From CAZCAC01 sp964496575 (lineage in GTDB: Bacteria; Planctomycetota; UBA1135; GCA-002686595), in NCBI GenBank assembly GCA_964496575.1, contig CAZCAC010000067.1, positions 1 to 48,320 on the forward strand: DNA of 48,320 bases, given 5' to 3'. The position numbers and the translations under genes were made by a program. The notes under the pieces are model-generated. The model ran no database searches. It had not been told where the DNA came from and saw only the letters and a program-made list of their open reading frames with translations. Shown here piece by piece: positions 32,563-40,754 of this stretch. Numbering within the stretch: the stretch's first letter is position 1; every line of letters starts with the position of its first letter.

Positions 32563-33827
32563 CACTCGATCCCCCCGTTGAGGCACTGAACCGCTTTCAT
32601 GACTGCCGCCGTCGAGCCCTTCGTCGCTCGCGACACGTCGCACGGGAGCTCGACACACCCCGCGGCGAACACCCCTGGCACGTCGGTCGATCCGTCGATG
32701 AACCCGTACTCGTCGTACTGCAGGTCGAACGGGATCTTCTCGTCCGCCGTGCTGGGCACGATACCGGTCGAGAGGACCACCAGGTCGAACGTCTCGTTCA
32801 GGGTCTGTCCGGAGATCGTGTCCTCAACCTTCACGAGCAGGTTTCCGCTTCCCGCCTCCTCGGTGATCTCCGCGACCTTGCCCTTGATGCAGGTCACGTT
32901 CTCGTCCTCGAGCAGCTCCTGGTAGAACTGCTCGAGGCGACCGACGGTCCGGATGTCGATGTAGAAGATGGTCACCTTGGCAGTCTCGCTCTGCTCGCGC
33001 AGGTAGCGGGCCTGCTTGAGGGCCGCCATGCAGCAGACCGCCGAGCAGTAGGGGAGGTGGTTCTCGTCACGCGACCCGGCGCACTGGACGAACGCGATGT
33101 TCTCCGGTCGCTCGCCGTCGGATGGGCGGGTGATAGCCCCACCCGTGGGCCCCTCGTGGGCGGCGAGCCGCTCCATCATCACGTTGGTGATCACGTTGGG
33201 GATGGCCCCGCCACCGAGGTTGTCCAGCTGCGTCGCGTCGTAGGGCCTCCAGCCGGTGGCCAGGATGATCGCCCCGAACTCCAGCTCGAGCTCCTGCTCG
33301 GCCATGTCCAGATCGACCGCGCCCGGTGGACAGAGCTCGGTCAGCTTGGCGGCGTCGGCTTCGGAAAGGGCCTCTCGATCCAGCACGTGGACCGGTGGAT
33401 AGGCCGTGTCACCCGGCAGGTAGACGGCCTTGGTCTTGCCCATGCCGAGATTGAACGTGTCCTCGCGCTCGGAGGTCAGCTGCTCCAGCGCGGCGTCGTC
33501 GACCGAGACCTCGCCCGTCATGTACCTCGGCCGGATCTTCAGGAGCGCCTTGAAGTTACCGGCCGAACCGCTGATCTCCGCCACTTCCGCGAGCGTGTAC
33601 ACGGTGATCCGTGGATTCTGGCGGATGCGGCGGACGTTGATCTCGAGCCCACAGGTTGGTGGGCACATCTTCGGGAAGTAACGGTGCATGCGTAGCACTC
33701 GTCCTCCCAGGAAGGCCTCCTTCTCCACGAGAACGACGGAACAACCGACCTCTGCCGCTTCCGCGGCCGCGGTCATTCCCGCGATCCCGCCTCCGATCAC
33801 GAGGACTGGCTTCGCACTGGCATCCAT
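32562..33827 (-). CDS. qmoA: QmoA, HdrA-like FAD subunit
   Basis: A 421-residue HdrA-like flavoprotein without ferredoxin domains, as in QmoA. Seen: 'PVLVIGGGIAGMTAAAEAAEVG' (FAD binding, about 8-30), 'HRYFPKMCPPTCGLEINVRRIRQNPRI' (the conserved Cys block of QmoA/HdrA), 'AFVQCAGSRDENHLPYCSAVCCMAALKQARYL' and 'GVFAAGCVELPCDVSRATKGSTAAVM'. The start at 33827 begins right at the fold; an upstream in-frame start at 33881 is possible. First gene of the operon qmoA-qmoB-qmoC-dsrJ-dsrO-dsrP. Confidence 0.91.
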   Translation of the reverse strand: MDASAKPVLVIGGGIAGMTAAAEAAEVGCSVVLVEKEAFLGGRVLRMHRYFPKMCPPTCGLEINVRRIRQNPRITVYTLAEVAEISGSAGNFKALLKIRPRYMTGEVSVDDAALEQLTSEREDTFNLGMGKTKAVYLPGDTAYPPVHVLDREALSEADAAKLTELCPPGAVDLDMAEQELELEFGAIILATGWRPYDATQLDNLGGGAIPNVITNVMMERLAAHEGPTGGAITRPSDGERPENIAFVQCAGSRDENHLPYCSAVCCMAALKQARYLREQSETAKVTIFYIDIRTVGRLEQFYQELLEDENVTCIKGKVAEITEEAGSGNLLVKVEDTISGQTLNETFDLVVLSTGIVPSTADEKIPFDLQYDEYGFIDGSTDVPGVFAAGCVELPCDVSRATKGSTAAVMKAVQCLNGGIE

Positions 33828-34344
33828 GACGCCGACTCTCCGGGTTATCAGTCGTGTATTCGGTTCCTGGCCTTCCGACACACGGCGCTCGAGGTGTTCA
33901 CCGTCATCGGAAAAGTGAAGGTTCGATCATCGAAGCGCGAGGGCCGAGAGAACTACCGGCGGGCAGCTTCTTCGGCTCCGTCTCCAGCTCCTGTTGCACT
34001 CGCATCAGCACTTCTCAGAACCTCACTCGCAACGCCCTTGGGATACCAGCTTTCCCTTACCGGGTCAAGGGATCACCGCGTTCATCAGTTCGTCGTCGAG
34101 CCGTCGCCATCGAAGTGAACGAAGTCCTTCGTAGCGACGGGTAAGAGGTATAAACGAGGTTTCACCCCGTTCCAGACATGATCGCAAAGAGCAGTGTTAC
34201 GCATCAGCCGCTCCGCCCGCGGCGCAGCCGGTAGGCGAGCCATCTCAGCGAGCACGCGCGTGTAGAACGGGGCGAAGGGCTATCCGTCGTCTGGTGGTGG
34301 TCTAGCGAACGTGCGGCGAATCGCGTGAGCGGGGTCGATCCATG
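33828..34344. other. Intergenic region upstream of qmoA
   Basis: About 520 bp without a supported gene on either strand. It should hold the qmo promoter, but no convincing sigma-70 box pair was found. A perfect 13-bp palindrome, TTCGATCATCGAA, lies at 33922-33934, about 95 bp before the qmoA start, and could be an operator. Confidence 0.4.
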
Positions 34345-34794
34345 TCAGCGACCGATGAGCTCCTCGACCTGGCTGATCAGTGATTCGGGGTCGACCGGCT
34401 TGTCGACGAACATCTCGGGCTTGATCAGCCCCTCGCCGCGCATCTGCTCGATCTGCTTCCGCAGGGCCTCCCGGAGACTGTCCTGGGGACGTTGGAGGGT
34501 GTCGTCGGCCTCCTCGTCCATTTCCTGCAGGGACTGAGCGACTCCGGTGAGCATGAGCACGGGCAGTTTCTTGAGCCCCTCATCGCGACGGATCTGCTTG
34601 AACAGCGTGAACCCCGACTTCTTGGGCATCATGACGTCGAGGATCAGCAGGTCGGGCACTGCCTCCTTCAATGCCTTCAAACCGTCGCTGCCGTTGTCGG
34701 CGCTCCTGACCTCATATCCGTTGTCCTGCAGGACGGCAGACAGGAATGTGATCGTGTTGGGGTCGTCGTCAACCAACATTACAGTCTTAGCCAT
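34345..34794 (-). CDS. REC-domain response regulator next to the Qmo operon
   Basis: A 149-residue single REC domain: 'MLVDDDPNTITFLSAVL', phospho-acceptor Asp in 'DLLILDVMMPKKSGF', 'VLMLTGVA' and 'FVDKPVDPESL'. Between 'LTGVA' and 'DKPVD' it carries an extra ~45 residues rich in Asp/Glu/Gln, longer than the usual alpha4-beta5 segment. AAGGAGT precedes the ATG, which overlaps the kinase gene by 8 bp, so kinase and regulator form a pair. No DNA-binding domain, so it must act through a partner protein. Confidence 0.85.
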   Translation of the reverse strand: MAKTVMLVDDDPNTITFLSAVLQDNGYEVRSADNGSDGLKALKEAVPDLLILDVMMPKKSGFTLFKQIRRDEGLKKLPVLMLTGVAQSLQEMDEEADDTLQRPQDSLREALRKQIEQMRGEGLIKPEMFVDKPVDPESLISQVEELIGR

Positions 34795-36625
34795 GAGTAG
34801 ACTCCTTACCGTCTTCGGGGTTGATACCAGGTAGAATGATTCGAAAGGTCGAGCCCTCGTCGAGCGTCGACTCCACATCACAGCGGCCACCGTGTTCTTC
34901 GATGATACGAGACGCCATGGCGAGCCCGACGCCGGTGCCCCCCTCGGCCTTGGTGCTGAAGAACGGCTCGAAGACGCGATTGACCGTGAGCTCGTCCATC
35001 CCGCAGCCGTTGTCGCTGATCTCGACCACGACGCGGCCTTCTCCATCCGGAGGGTGAACCTTCAGCGACACGAAGGGGGTCTCCCCTTCCTCGTAGTCCT
35101 TGTCCGCGCAAGCATCGATGGCGTTGCTGGCGATGTCCATGATCGTGGTGCGGAGCAGCTTCGGATCGCAACGGATCGGTTCGAGCCCATTCGTCGGGTC
35201 GCTGCGGAGCTCGATCCCTTGACCGCGCGCCTTGTTGACCAGCGAATCGGCCACGCCCCAGACGAGCTCGCCCAGGTCGCAGTCCTCGATCTCCGACTTC
35301 CACCCACGGGCGTAGGCGAGCAGGTTCTTGGAGAGACCGCTGATCTTCTCGATGCCGTCCTCGACCATCGCCCAGCCCTCGGTCAACCGTTCCTCGTTGC
35401 CCGTGTTCATGCCACTTCGCACCAGGTACCTCCCACCGGTCAGGGCGTTGAGGATGTTCTTGGTAGCGTGGTTGATTCCGGTCACGGCCTGGCCGATGGC
35501 GATCAGCTTCTTCGATTGAATCAGCTGCCGCAGCAGTTCCTTCTCCTTGGTGATATCCTTGCTGATTCCGAAGGTGCCGATCAAGTTTCCTTCGCGATCG
35601 TGCAGTCGGGAGAGGGTGAGCAGGACGTCGAGAGCCGCGCCGCTCTTGGTCTTGAACTGGGTCGCGTAGTTGCGGACGCTGTTCTCGTCCTCCAGCATCG
35701 CCAACGCCTCGTCCCGATCCTCCGGCCGGACGAACAGCGTGCGCATCCTCTGACCGATCACTTCCCTTCGGGTGAATCCCAGGGCCTGCTCTGCGCCGGT
35801 GTTGAAGGTCTGGATCTCGTGGTCCAGGTTCACGGTGATGATGATGTCCGCCGAGTTCTCTATCACCCCCTCCAGATAGTCCCTGGAGTAGACCAGCTGT
35901 CGGAGCAGCTCCTTCTCCTTGGTGATGTCCTTGCTGATTCCGAAGGTGCCGATCAGATTGCCTTCGCGATCGTGTAGCCGGGAGAGGGTGAGCAGAACGT
36001 CGCGGGCTTCGCCGCTCTTGGTCTTGAACTGGGTCTCGAAGTTGCGGACGTTGTCCTGGTTCTCCAGGATTTCCAGCGCTTTGTCCCGATCCTCCCCTCG
36101 GACGAACAGCGTGCGCATCTTCTGGCCGATCACCTCACTCCGGTTGAACCCCAGGATCTGCTCCGCCCCGGTGTTGAAGGTCTGGATCTGATGATCGAGG
36201 TTGACGGTGATGATGATCGCCGCCGAGTTCTCGATCACGCCCTCGAGGTAGTCCTTGGCCTCGCTCAGCTCGGATGCATCGGCGTTGATCCTCTCCGTCA
36301 TTCGATTGAAGGCGCACTCGAGCTCGCCGAACTCGTCACCGCGCACCCCGGGAAACCGGAAGTCCCGCTCGCCCTCGGCCAGCCGCTGGGTCCCGTCGAT
36401 GAGCCTCTGGATGGGCCGACGGAGCATCCGCTGGATCAGGACGACCATCGTCAGCACGCTCAAGGCCACGGCGCCGGCGACGAAGACGACCGTGTACAGG
36501 CCGCGGTTCTGCAGCTCCTCACCGATGAGCTGCTGGTCGACGGCGACCGTCGCGAGGAGCGTACCGGCGACGATGACGATCACCGCGGCGCTCAGCTTCC
36601 AGGCGAGGCTTCGTCCACGTCTCAT
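34787..36625 (-). CDS. Membrane PAS-PAS sensor histidine kinase
   Basis: A 612-residue kinase: two transmembrane helices (about 10-30 and 43-65) around a very short periplasmic loop, a HAMP domain (about 66-118), two nearly identical PAS-PAC units (about 125-245 and 250-370), a dimerisation/phospho-acceptor segment with 'GINHATKNILNALTGG' (His), and an HATPase domain (about 460-600; 'IMDIASNAIDACADK', 'EISDNGCGMDEL', 'STKAEGGTGVGLAMASRIIEEHGG'). The small periplasmic part suggests that sensing is through the PAS domains, possibly redox or a flavin/haem ligand. Paired with the REC gene downstream and 0.5 kb upstream of qmoA on the same strand. Confidence 0.9.
   Translation of the reverse strand: MRRGRSLAWKLSAAVIVIVAGTLLATVAVDQQLIGEELQNRGLYTVVFVAGAVALSVLTMVVLIQRMLRRPIQRLIDGTQRLAEGERDFRFPGVRGDEFGELECAFNRMTERINADASELSEAKDYLEGVIENSAAIIITVNLDHQIQTFNTGAEQILGFNRSEVIGQKMRTLFVRGEDRDKALEILENQDNVRNFETQFKTKSGEARDVLLTLSRLHDREGNLIGTFGISKDITKEKELLRQLVYSRDYLEGVIENSADIIITVNLDHEIQTFNTGAEQALGFTRREVIGQRMRTLFVRPEDRDEALAMLEDENSVRNYATQFKTKSGAALDVLLTLSRLHDREGNLIGTFGISKDITKEKELLRQLIQSKKLIAIGQAVTGINHATKNILNALTGGRYLVRSGMNTGNEERLTEGWAMVEDGIEKISGLSKNLLAYARGWKSEIEDCDLGELVWGVADSLVNKARGQGIELRSDPTNGLEPIRCDPKLLRTTIMDIASNAIDACADKDYEEGETPFVSLKVHPPDGEGRVVVEISDNGCGMDELTVNRVFEPFFSTKAEGGTGVGLAMASRIIEEHGGRCDVESTLDEGSTFRIILPGINPEDGKESTHG
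35513..36256 (-). repeat. Intragenic tandem duplication of the PAS unit (period 372 bp)
   Basis: Two adjacent copies of about 372 bp (124 residues), 36256-35885 and 35884-35513, encode almost the same PAS-PAC unit; both contain 'DYLEGVIENSA', 'IQTFNTGAEQ.LGF', 'TLSRLHDREGNLIGTFGISKDITKEKELLRQL' in pieces. The anchor TTCTCCTTGG recurs at 35541 and 35913. Long exact DNA stretches remain, so the duplication is recent or kept similar by gene conversion. Confidence 0.85.
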
Positions 36626-37025
36626 CGGGGCGCACCTCTTCCTGACTGGTGCGAGAAAACCCCGAGAATGTCCTCTCCCTTCACCCTTCCCTTCACTCGG
36701 GCTGGGCTATGCAGGGAGTTGAATGAACGAGATCGCGCAAGGCTCCGCATAGGTTCCTTCCCCGATTCAGGACCTCATCGATTATAGGCCCTGATCGGGA
36801 TCAGCACCTCCCGAATCCGTACGTGGCCCCGCCGTCGGGGCGCATGTCCCGCGGGAATCCCGCGTAACCACGGCCGCTCTCGCCGATCGGAGCGAGGCTT
36901 GATTCCACCCGTCCCGGGGGTCGCGGAGCGCGTGGCCCCGATCGGGGTCAGCGGCATTCGAGCAGAGGGTCCCGGGCCCGACCGGCGCCCCCGGTCTCCA
37001 GCTCCGGGCGATGCTCAGAATCGCC
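36626..37025. other. Intergenic region with repeated palindromes
   Basis: About 400 bp without a gene. GGCCCTGATCGGGATCAG (36787-36804) and GGCCCCGATCGGGGTCAG (36934-36951) are two imperfect copies, 16 of 18 bases identical, each with dyad symmetry, 147 bp apart; a weaker relative GGCCCCGCCGTCGGGG lies at 36825-36840. They could be operator sites for the kinase gene promoter. Confidence 0.45.
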
Positions 37026-37847
37026 TCACCGCGACCGCTTCTTCGACCACTTCGGCACCTTCTTCGCCTTCTTCGCCTTCCGCTCGAGCCACTCGAAGCC
37101 GGCCCGCAGGTTCCCGAACACGTCCCCGTGCCAGCCGTGGCCGCCCTCGTAGGTGACGTAGTTCACCAGGGCGCCCTTCTTCTCGAGCTGGTCGCGCGCG
37201 TTCTCGGCCATCGCGATCGGGATGAAGTCCTCGGCGGAGTGCAGGATGTGGAAGCGGCGTCCCTTGGCGGCCTTCAGGCTCGGCAGGAGGTCGGGCTTGT
37301 AGACCGACATGGCGATGAAAGTGCCCGTCACGCGGCTCTTCTTGTCCAGCGCCAGCGTGTAGGCGAGCGAGCCGCTCGACGACCACGCCAGCGTGAACAG
37401 GTAGCGAGGGTCGATCTCGTGGGTCTTCGCGACGTGGTCGACGACGGTGTCGAACAGCTCCTCGCAGGAGAACTTCATCTTCGGCCACTTGTTGCGCTCG
37501 GTCGGCCACACGAGCCTCTCCGCCTGCTCCTCCGCCCACACGGGTGCGACGATCTGCGCGACGAGCCACTCGTCGTCGAGCGAATTCTCGCGGATCCGGC
37601 CGACGAAGGGCGCGAACTCCGCGTTGCCGTTGCCGCCGGGCATGACCACCAGCAGCCTCCATCCGTCCTTCGGGGCCTTCGTGCCTTCCTTTGGGGCGTG
37701 CAGGACGTAGCGCTGGTGCTCGTCGTCGTCGATGGTGATGACCGGCGGAGCCTCGCCCTCCTCCTGGAAGGGAAAAGCCGTCTCCTGGAAGGGGAGAGTC
37801 GTCGGCGAGGCGAGGGGAGCGGTCAGCAGCAGGGCGAGTTCAATCAT
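37026..37847 (-). CDS. Secreted alpha/beta-hydrolase (esterase/depolymerase-like)
   Basis: A 273-residue protein with a short signal-like N-terminus (MIELALLLTAPLAS) and a hydrolase fold of the PHB-depolymerase/feruloyl-esterase type: 'WRLLVVMPGGNGNAEFAPFVGR', nucleophile region 'FTLAWSSSGSLAYTLAL' (Ser157 probable; the usual first Gly of Gly-x-Ser-x-Gly is absent), 'FHILHSAEDFIPI' with an acid candidate, and 'YEGGHGWHGDVF' with the catalytic His. The C-terminus is very Lys/Arg rich. ATG 37847 follows GGAG. It lies 19 bp after the sigma-factor gene, probably in one transcript. Confidence 0.8.
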   Translation of the reverse strand: MIELALLLTAPLASPTTLPFQETAFPFQEEGEAPPVITIDDDEHQRYVLHAPKEGTKAPKDGWRLLVVMPGGNGNAEFAPFVGRIRENSLDDEWLVAQIVAPVWAEEQAERLVWPTERNKWPKMKFSCEELFDTVVDHVAKTHEIDPRYLFTLAWSSSGSLAYTLALDKKSRVTGTFIAMSVYKPDLLPSLKAAKGRRFHILHSAEDFIPIAMAENARDQLEKKGALVNYVTYEGGHGWHGDVFGNLRAGFEWLERKAKKAKKVPKWSKKRSR

Positions 37848-37866
37848 CGAAGGGCTCCAGAAGGGT

Positions 37867-39873
37867 TCAGCGGCCGTCACGGTTGATCACGGTGCCGCCG
37901 ATCTCGGCGGGCAGCCGCGACTTGTTCTTCTTCCACCAGTCGAGCCACCACTCGGCGTCGTAGCTCTCCTGCCAGCTCACTCCGGTCAGCTTCGCCAGGC
38001 CGAAGTGGCCGATGGCGTAGTCGAGGCGTCCCGAGGCGTCATTGGCGAGGATCTGGATCATCGCCGGAATCGCGGCGGGATCGCCGATCTCGGCGAGGGC
38101 GCTCGCCGTCTCGAAAGCGAGGCCGGGCGAAAGTGAATCCGCGCTCTCGACTCCGACCGGTAGAGGCGTGGCCAGGTACCGGAGGTGGGCGAGCAGCGGC
38201 TCGCGCGCCCACCCGCAGTCGGGGCGTCCGAGGGCGTCGATGCTCGCGTCGAGCACCCCGGGGTCGGTCGACCCGGGGCTCTGCAGCGCCGGCAGCGCGT
38301 ACGTGCGCAGCCACGCCTCGTCCGCCTGCAGCGTCTTCGACCACTCCAGCGCCTCGCGGGCTGCCTCGGGCGTGCCGTACTGCACGCACGTCGACAACCC
38401 GACGAGCCCCCCCGCCTCGCGGATCACCGCGACGAGGTCGAGGTCGTACGGATTCCCCGCGTCCAGGTCGATTCCGTCGACCGAGCGAAGGCGTGCGAGC
38501 AGCTCCTCGGGCGGGAGCGATCGGAGCTCGCCGGCGAAGCGCTGCGCGTTCTTCATCAGCACCTCCTCCAGCGGCCGGCCGCTCCAGGTCCGCGCCCAGT
38601 CGAGGTAGGCGTCGTAGTCGGTGGAGAAGTCCCGGAACGCGTACTCCTTCAGGTAGCCCAGCGCGCGCCCCTGAACCGAGAGACTCGGGTCGGTCGCGGC
38701 GAGGTGGAGCAGGGGGAGGGCGTGCTCGTGCCCCTCGCCGAAGACGAACGGCTTGAGCGCCTGCTCCTTGACCGGGACGCTGAGGTGCGGCCAGACGCCG
38801 GTCATGATCGCCAGCGCCTCGTCGGGCGGGAGCTCGGCGATCTTCGCGGCGACATTCCAGCCGTGGCGCCAGCTCTCGGGATCCTCGGCGAAGCGCGCCA
38901 GCCAGTGGGCGAGCGGGTCGACCGCGATCTCCTCCGCCGACTCGGGCGGCGTCACCGCGGGCTGCCCGTCGGCGATCTTCCGCTCGGAGCCGTTCGTCGC
39001 CGACTCGTGGCGCGGCAGGTTGGCGAGAGGCCCTCGCTCGGCCCGCTCGTTCGACTCGACCGGCGCGGCGTCCTCCACCCTTCCCGGCTCCGGCGTGCGG
39101 AAACTGTCGCGCAGCGACCAGAAGGAGACGCCGGCGAGCAGCGCGGCTCCGGCGAGGATCGTCGTCTTGGACATGAGCAACACTCCCAGCGAGATCTGAA
39201 GGCTGAGTGCCGGTGCCGCGGCGGCGACGGCCGGAGAGAATCCGGCGGAGCGCAGCAGCTCGCCGCGCAGCACCTCGAGACCGCGGACGCTGGATCCGGC
39301 GGGGAGGAAGAGGAAACCCGGCGTTCCGGCGAGGCCCCTCGGCAGGGCGCGCCGCAATCGCTCGAGCCCGCGGTGGATCTGGCTGCGCACCGTGCCTGGC
39401 GCGCGCTGGAGCTCGCGTGCGATCTCCTCGGGCGCTCGCCCCTCGCGGACCAGCGGCGCGAGCACCTCGCGGTAACGTCGCGGGAGATCCTCGAGTGCGC
39501 GCTCGACCGCTTCGGGTACCTCGCGCGCGAGGAGCTGCTCGTGCGGCCCGGGGTTGCGCCGCTCGGGGAGGCGATCGGGCTCGACGACTCGCGCGGCATC
39601 GCGCCGCGCCCGCTGCGCCTCGCGCCAGAGGATCCCGTAGAGCCACGCCTTGACCGGCCGCGAGGAGTCGTAGCGCCGGGCCCCGCGGATCGCCGCCAGG
39701 AAGGTCTCCTGGACGAGATCCTCGGCGGCGGCGGGCTCCCCGATCAGGTGGCCGGCGACGTCGAGGAGCTCCCGCGCCGTCGAGTCGAACACCGCGGCGA
39801 GGGCGGTGCCGTCGTTCTTGTCGCGGAAGCGGCGGAAGAGCCGATCGAGGGTCCGGTCGTTCATCGGGCCCAT
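37867..39873 (-). CDS. ECF sigma factor with transmembrane segment and long C-terminal domain
   Basis: A 668-residue fusion. Residues about 15-95 are sigma region 2 ('LFRRFRDKNDGTALAAVFD', 'AAEDLVQETFLAAIRGARRYDSSRPVKAWLYGI'), about 120-180 region 4 ('LEDLPRRYREVLAPLVREGRAPEEIARELQRAPGTVRSQIHRGLERLR'), then a hydrophobic segment (about 238-258, 'TTILAGAALLAGVSFWSL'), and about 400 residues of helical, HEAT-like character ('LEEVLMKNAQRFAGEL', 'ASALAEIGDPAAIPAMIQIL'). The tail would be outside the cytoplasm, so the sigma domain is tethered. Comparable tailed ECF factors occur in Planctomycetota. Start could be 39864 (MNDRTL) instead. Confidence 0.85.
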   Translation of the reverse strand: MGPMNDRTLDRLFRRFRDKNDGTALAAVFDSTARELLDVAGHLIGEPAAAEDLVQETFLAAIRGARRYDSSRPVKAWLYGILWREAQRARRDAARVVEPDRLPERRNPGPHEQLLAREVPEAVERALEDLPRRYREVLAPLVREGRAPEEIARELQRAPGTVRSQIHRGLERLRRALPRGLAGTPGFLFLPAGSSVRGLEVLRGELLRSAGFSPAVAAAAPALSLQISLGVLLMSKTTILAGAALLAGVSFWSLRDSFRTPEPGRVEDAAPVESNERAERGPLANLPRHESATNGSERKIADGQPAVTPPESAEEIAVDPLAHWLARFAEDPESWRHGWNVAAKIAELPPDEALAIMTGVWPHLSVPVKEQALKPFVFGEGHEHALPLLHLAATDPSLSVQGRALGYLKEYAFRDFSTDYDAYLDWARTWSGRPLEEVLMKNAQRFAGELRSLPPEELLARLRSVDGIDLDAGNPYDLDLVAVIREAGGLVGLSTCVQYGTPEAAREALEWSKTLQADEAWLRTYALPALQSPGSTDPGVLDASIDALGRPDCGWAREPLLAHLRYLATPLPVGVESADSLSPGLAFETASALAEIGDPAAIPAMIQILANDASGRLDYAIGHFGLAKLTGVSWQESYDAEWWLDWWKKNKSRLPAEIGGTVINRDGR

Positions 39874-40022
39874 TCTGCGCGAGTCGGGCTGGCGTGGCGG
39901 GATTCTGGAGATTTGTTCCTTTCTCCCTGACCGGGAATCGAGAGGCTCGTCTCGGCTGCTGCCCGGACCCGGCCATCGGTGGTGGCCGTGGGGTGGTACG
40001 CTGACGGAGGCGCGTGGGACGA

Positions 40023-40754
40023 ATGACCGAACGAACGCTGATACTGCTCCCCGGGCTGGACGGAACGGGAGTCATGTTCAGGCCCCTCCTGCCATTCCTG
40101 TCCGAGGACGTGCGAACCGTCGTCGTCTCCTACCCGCGCGACCAGCCGCTCGGCTACGAGGAGCTCGTGCCGATCGTGGAGCAGGCTCTGCCCGCCGATT
40201 CGCCCTTCGTCCTGCTCGGCGAATCCTTCTCCGGGCCGCTCGCGCTGAAGGTGGCCGCGGCGCATCCCGAGGGGCTCCAGGCTCTGATCCTCTGCGCGTC
40301 GTTCATCGGCAATCCCGTGCGGTGGCTTCCGGCGCCGCTCGCCCTCCTCGTCCGGCCCTGGATGTTCCGTTTCTTTCCCGCGCTGAAGACCACCAGGTCC
40401 TTCCTCGGCGGCTACTCCTCACCGGCCCTTCGTGCTCTGACCGCCGAGGCGCTCTCGGGGCTTCGACCGGAGGTTCTCGCGCATCGCGTCAAGGCCGTTC
40501 TGCGCGTGGACGTCGCCCGGGAGCTGACCGCCTGCCCCGTACCGATCCTCTACCTCGCGGGGAGTCGCGATCGAGTCGTGAGGAAGCACAACCTCGAGAG
40601 CATCACCGCTCTCGGCCGGTCCGTGGAGGTGGTCGAGATCCCGGCGCCACACCTCGTGCTGCAAGACCAACCGGAACCAGCGGCGGCGGCGATCAATGAC
40701 TTCCTGAGCCAGTGCACCGATGGCGCGGCGGCACCTCGCTCGGTCGAGCGCTAG
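40023..40754 (+). CDS. Cytoplasmic alpha/beta-hydrolase
   Basis: A 243-residue hydrolase with 'LILLPGLDGTGVMFRPLLPFL' (oxyanion loop), nucleophile Ser68 in 'LLGESFSGPLALKVAA', 'ILYLAGSRDRVV' (Asp) and 'IPAPHLVLQDQPE' (His), i.e. a full catalytic triad of the BioH/thioesterase-like group. The substrate is unknown. A GTG at 40014 lies in frame closer to GGAGG (40006-40010); ATG 40023 gives the more usual N-terminus. Convergent with the next gene, overlapping by 4 bp. Confidence 0.8.
   Translation: MTERTLILLPGLDGTGVMFRPLLPFLSEDVRTVVVSYPRDQPLGYEELVPIVEQALPADSPFVLLGESFSGPLALKVAAAHPEGLQALILCASFIGNPVRWLPAPLALLVRPWMFRFFPALKTTRSFLGGYSSPALRALTAEALSGLRPEVLAHRVKAVLRVDVARELTACPVPILYLAGSRDRVVRKHNLESITALGRSVEVVEIPAPHLVLQDQPEPAAAAINDFLSQCTDGAAAPRSVER

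Noticed and set aside
29953..32589. 878-codon open frame on the plus strand opposite qmoB and qmoC
   Set aside because: It is an antisense shadow: the minus strand carries clear QmoB and QmoC motifs, ribosome sites and coupled starts, while the plus-strand translation shows no recognisable domain. High GC content makes such long antisense frames common here.
33854..34144. 96-codon plus-strand frame upstream of qmoA
   Set aside because: No Shine-Dalgarno, no domain, and a composition of frequent Ser/Arg as in non-coding frames.
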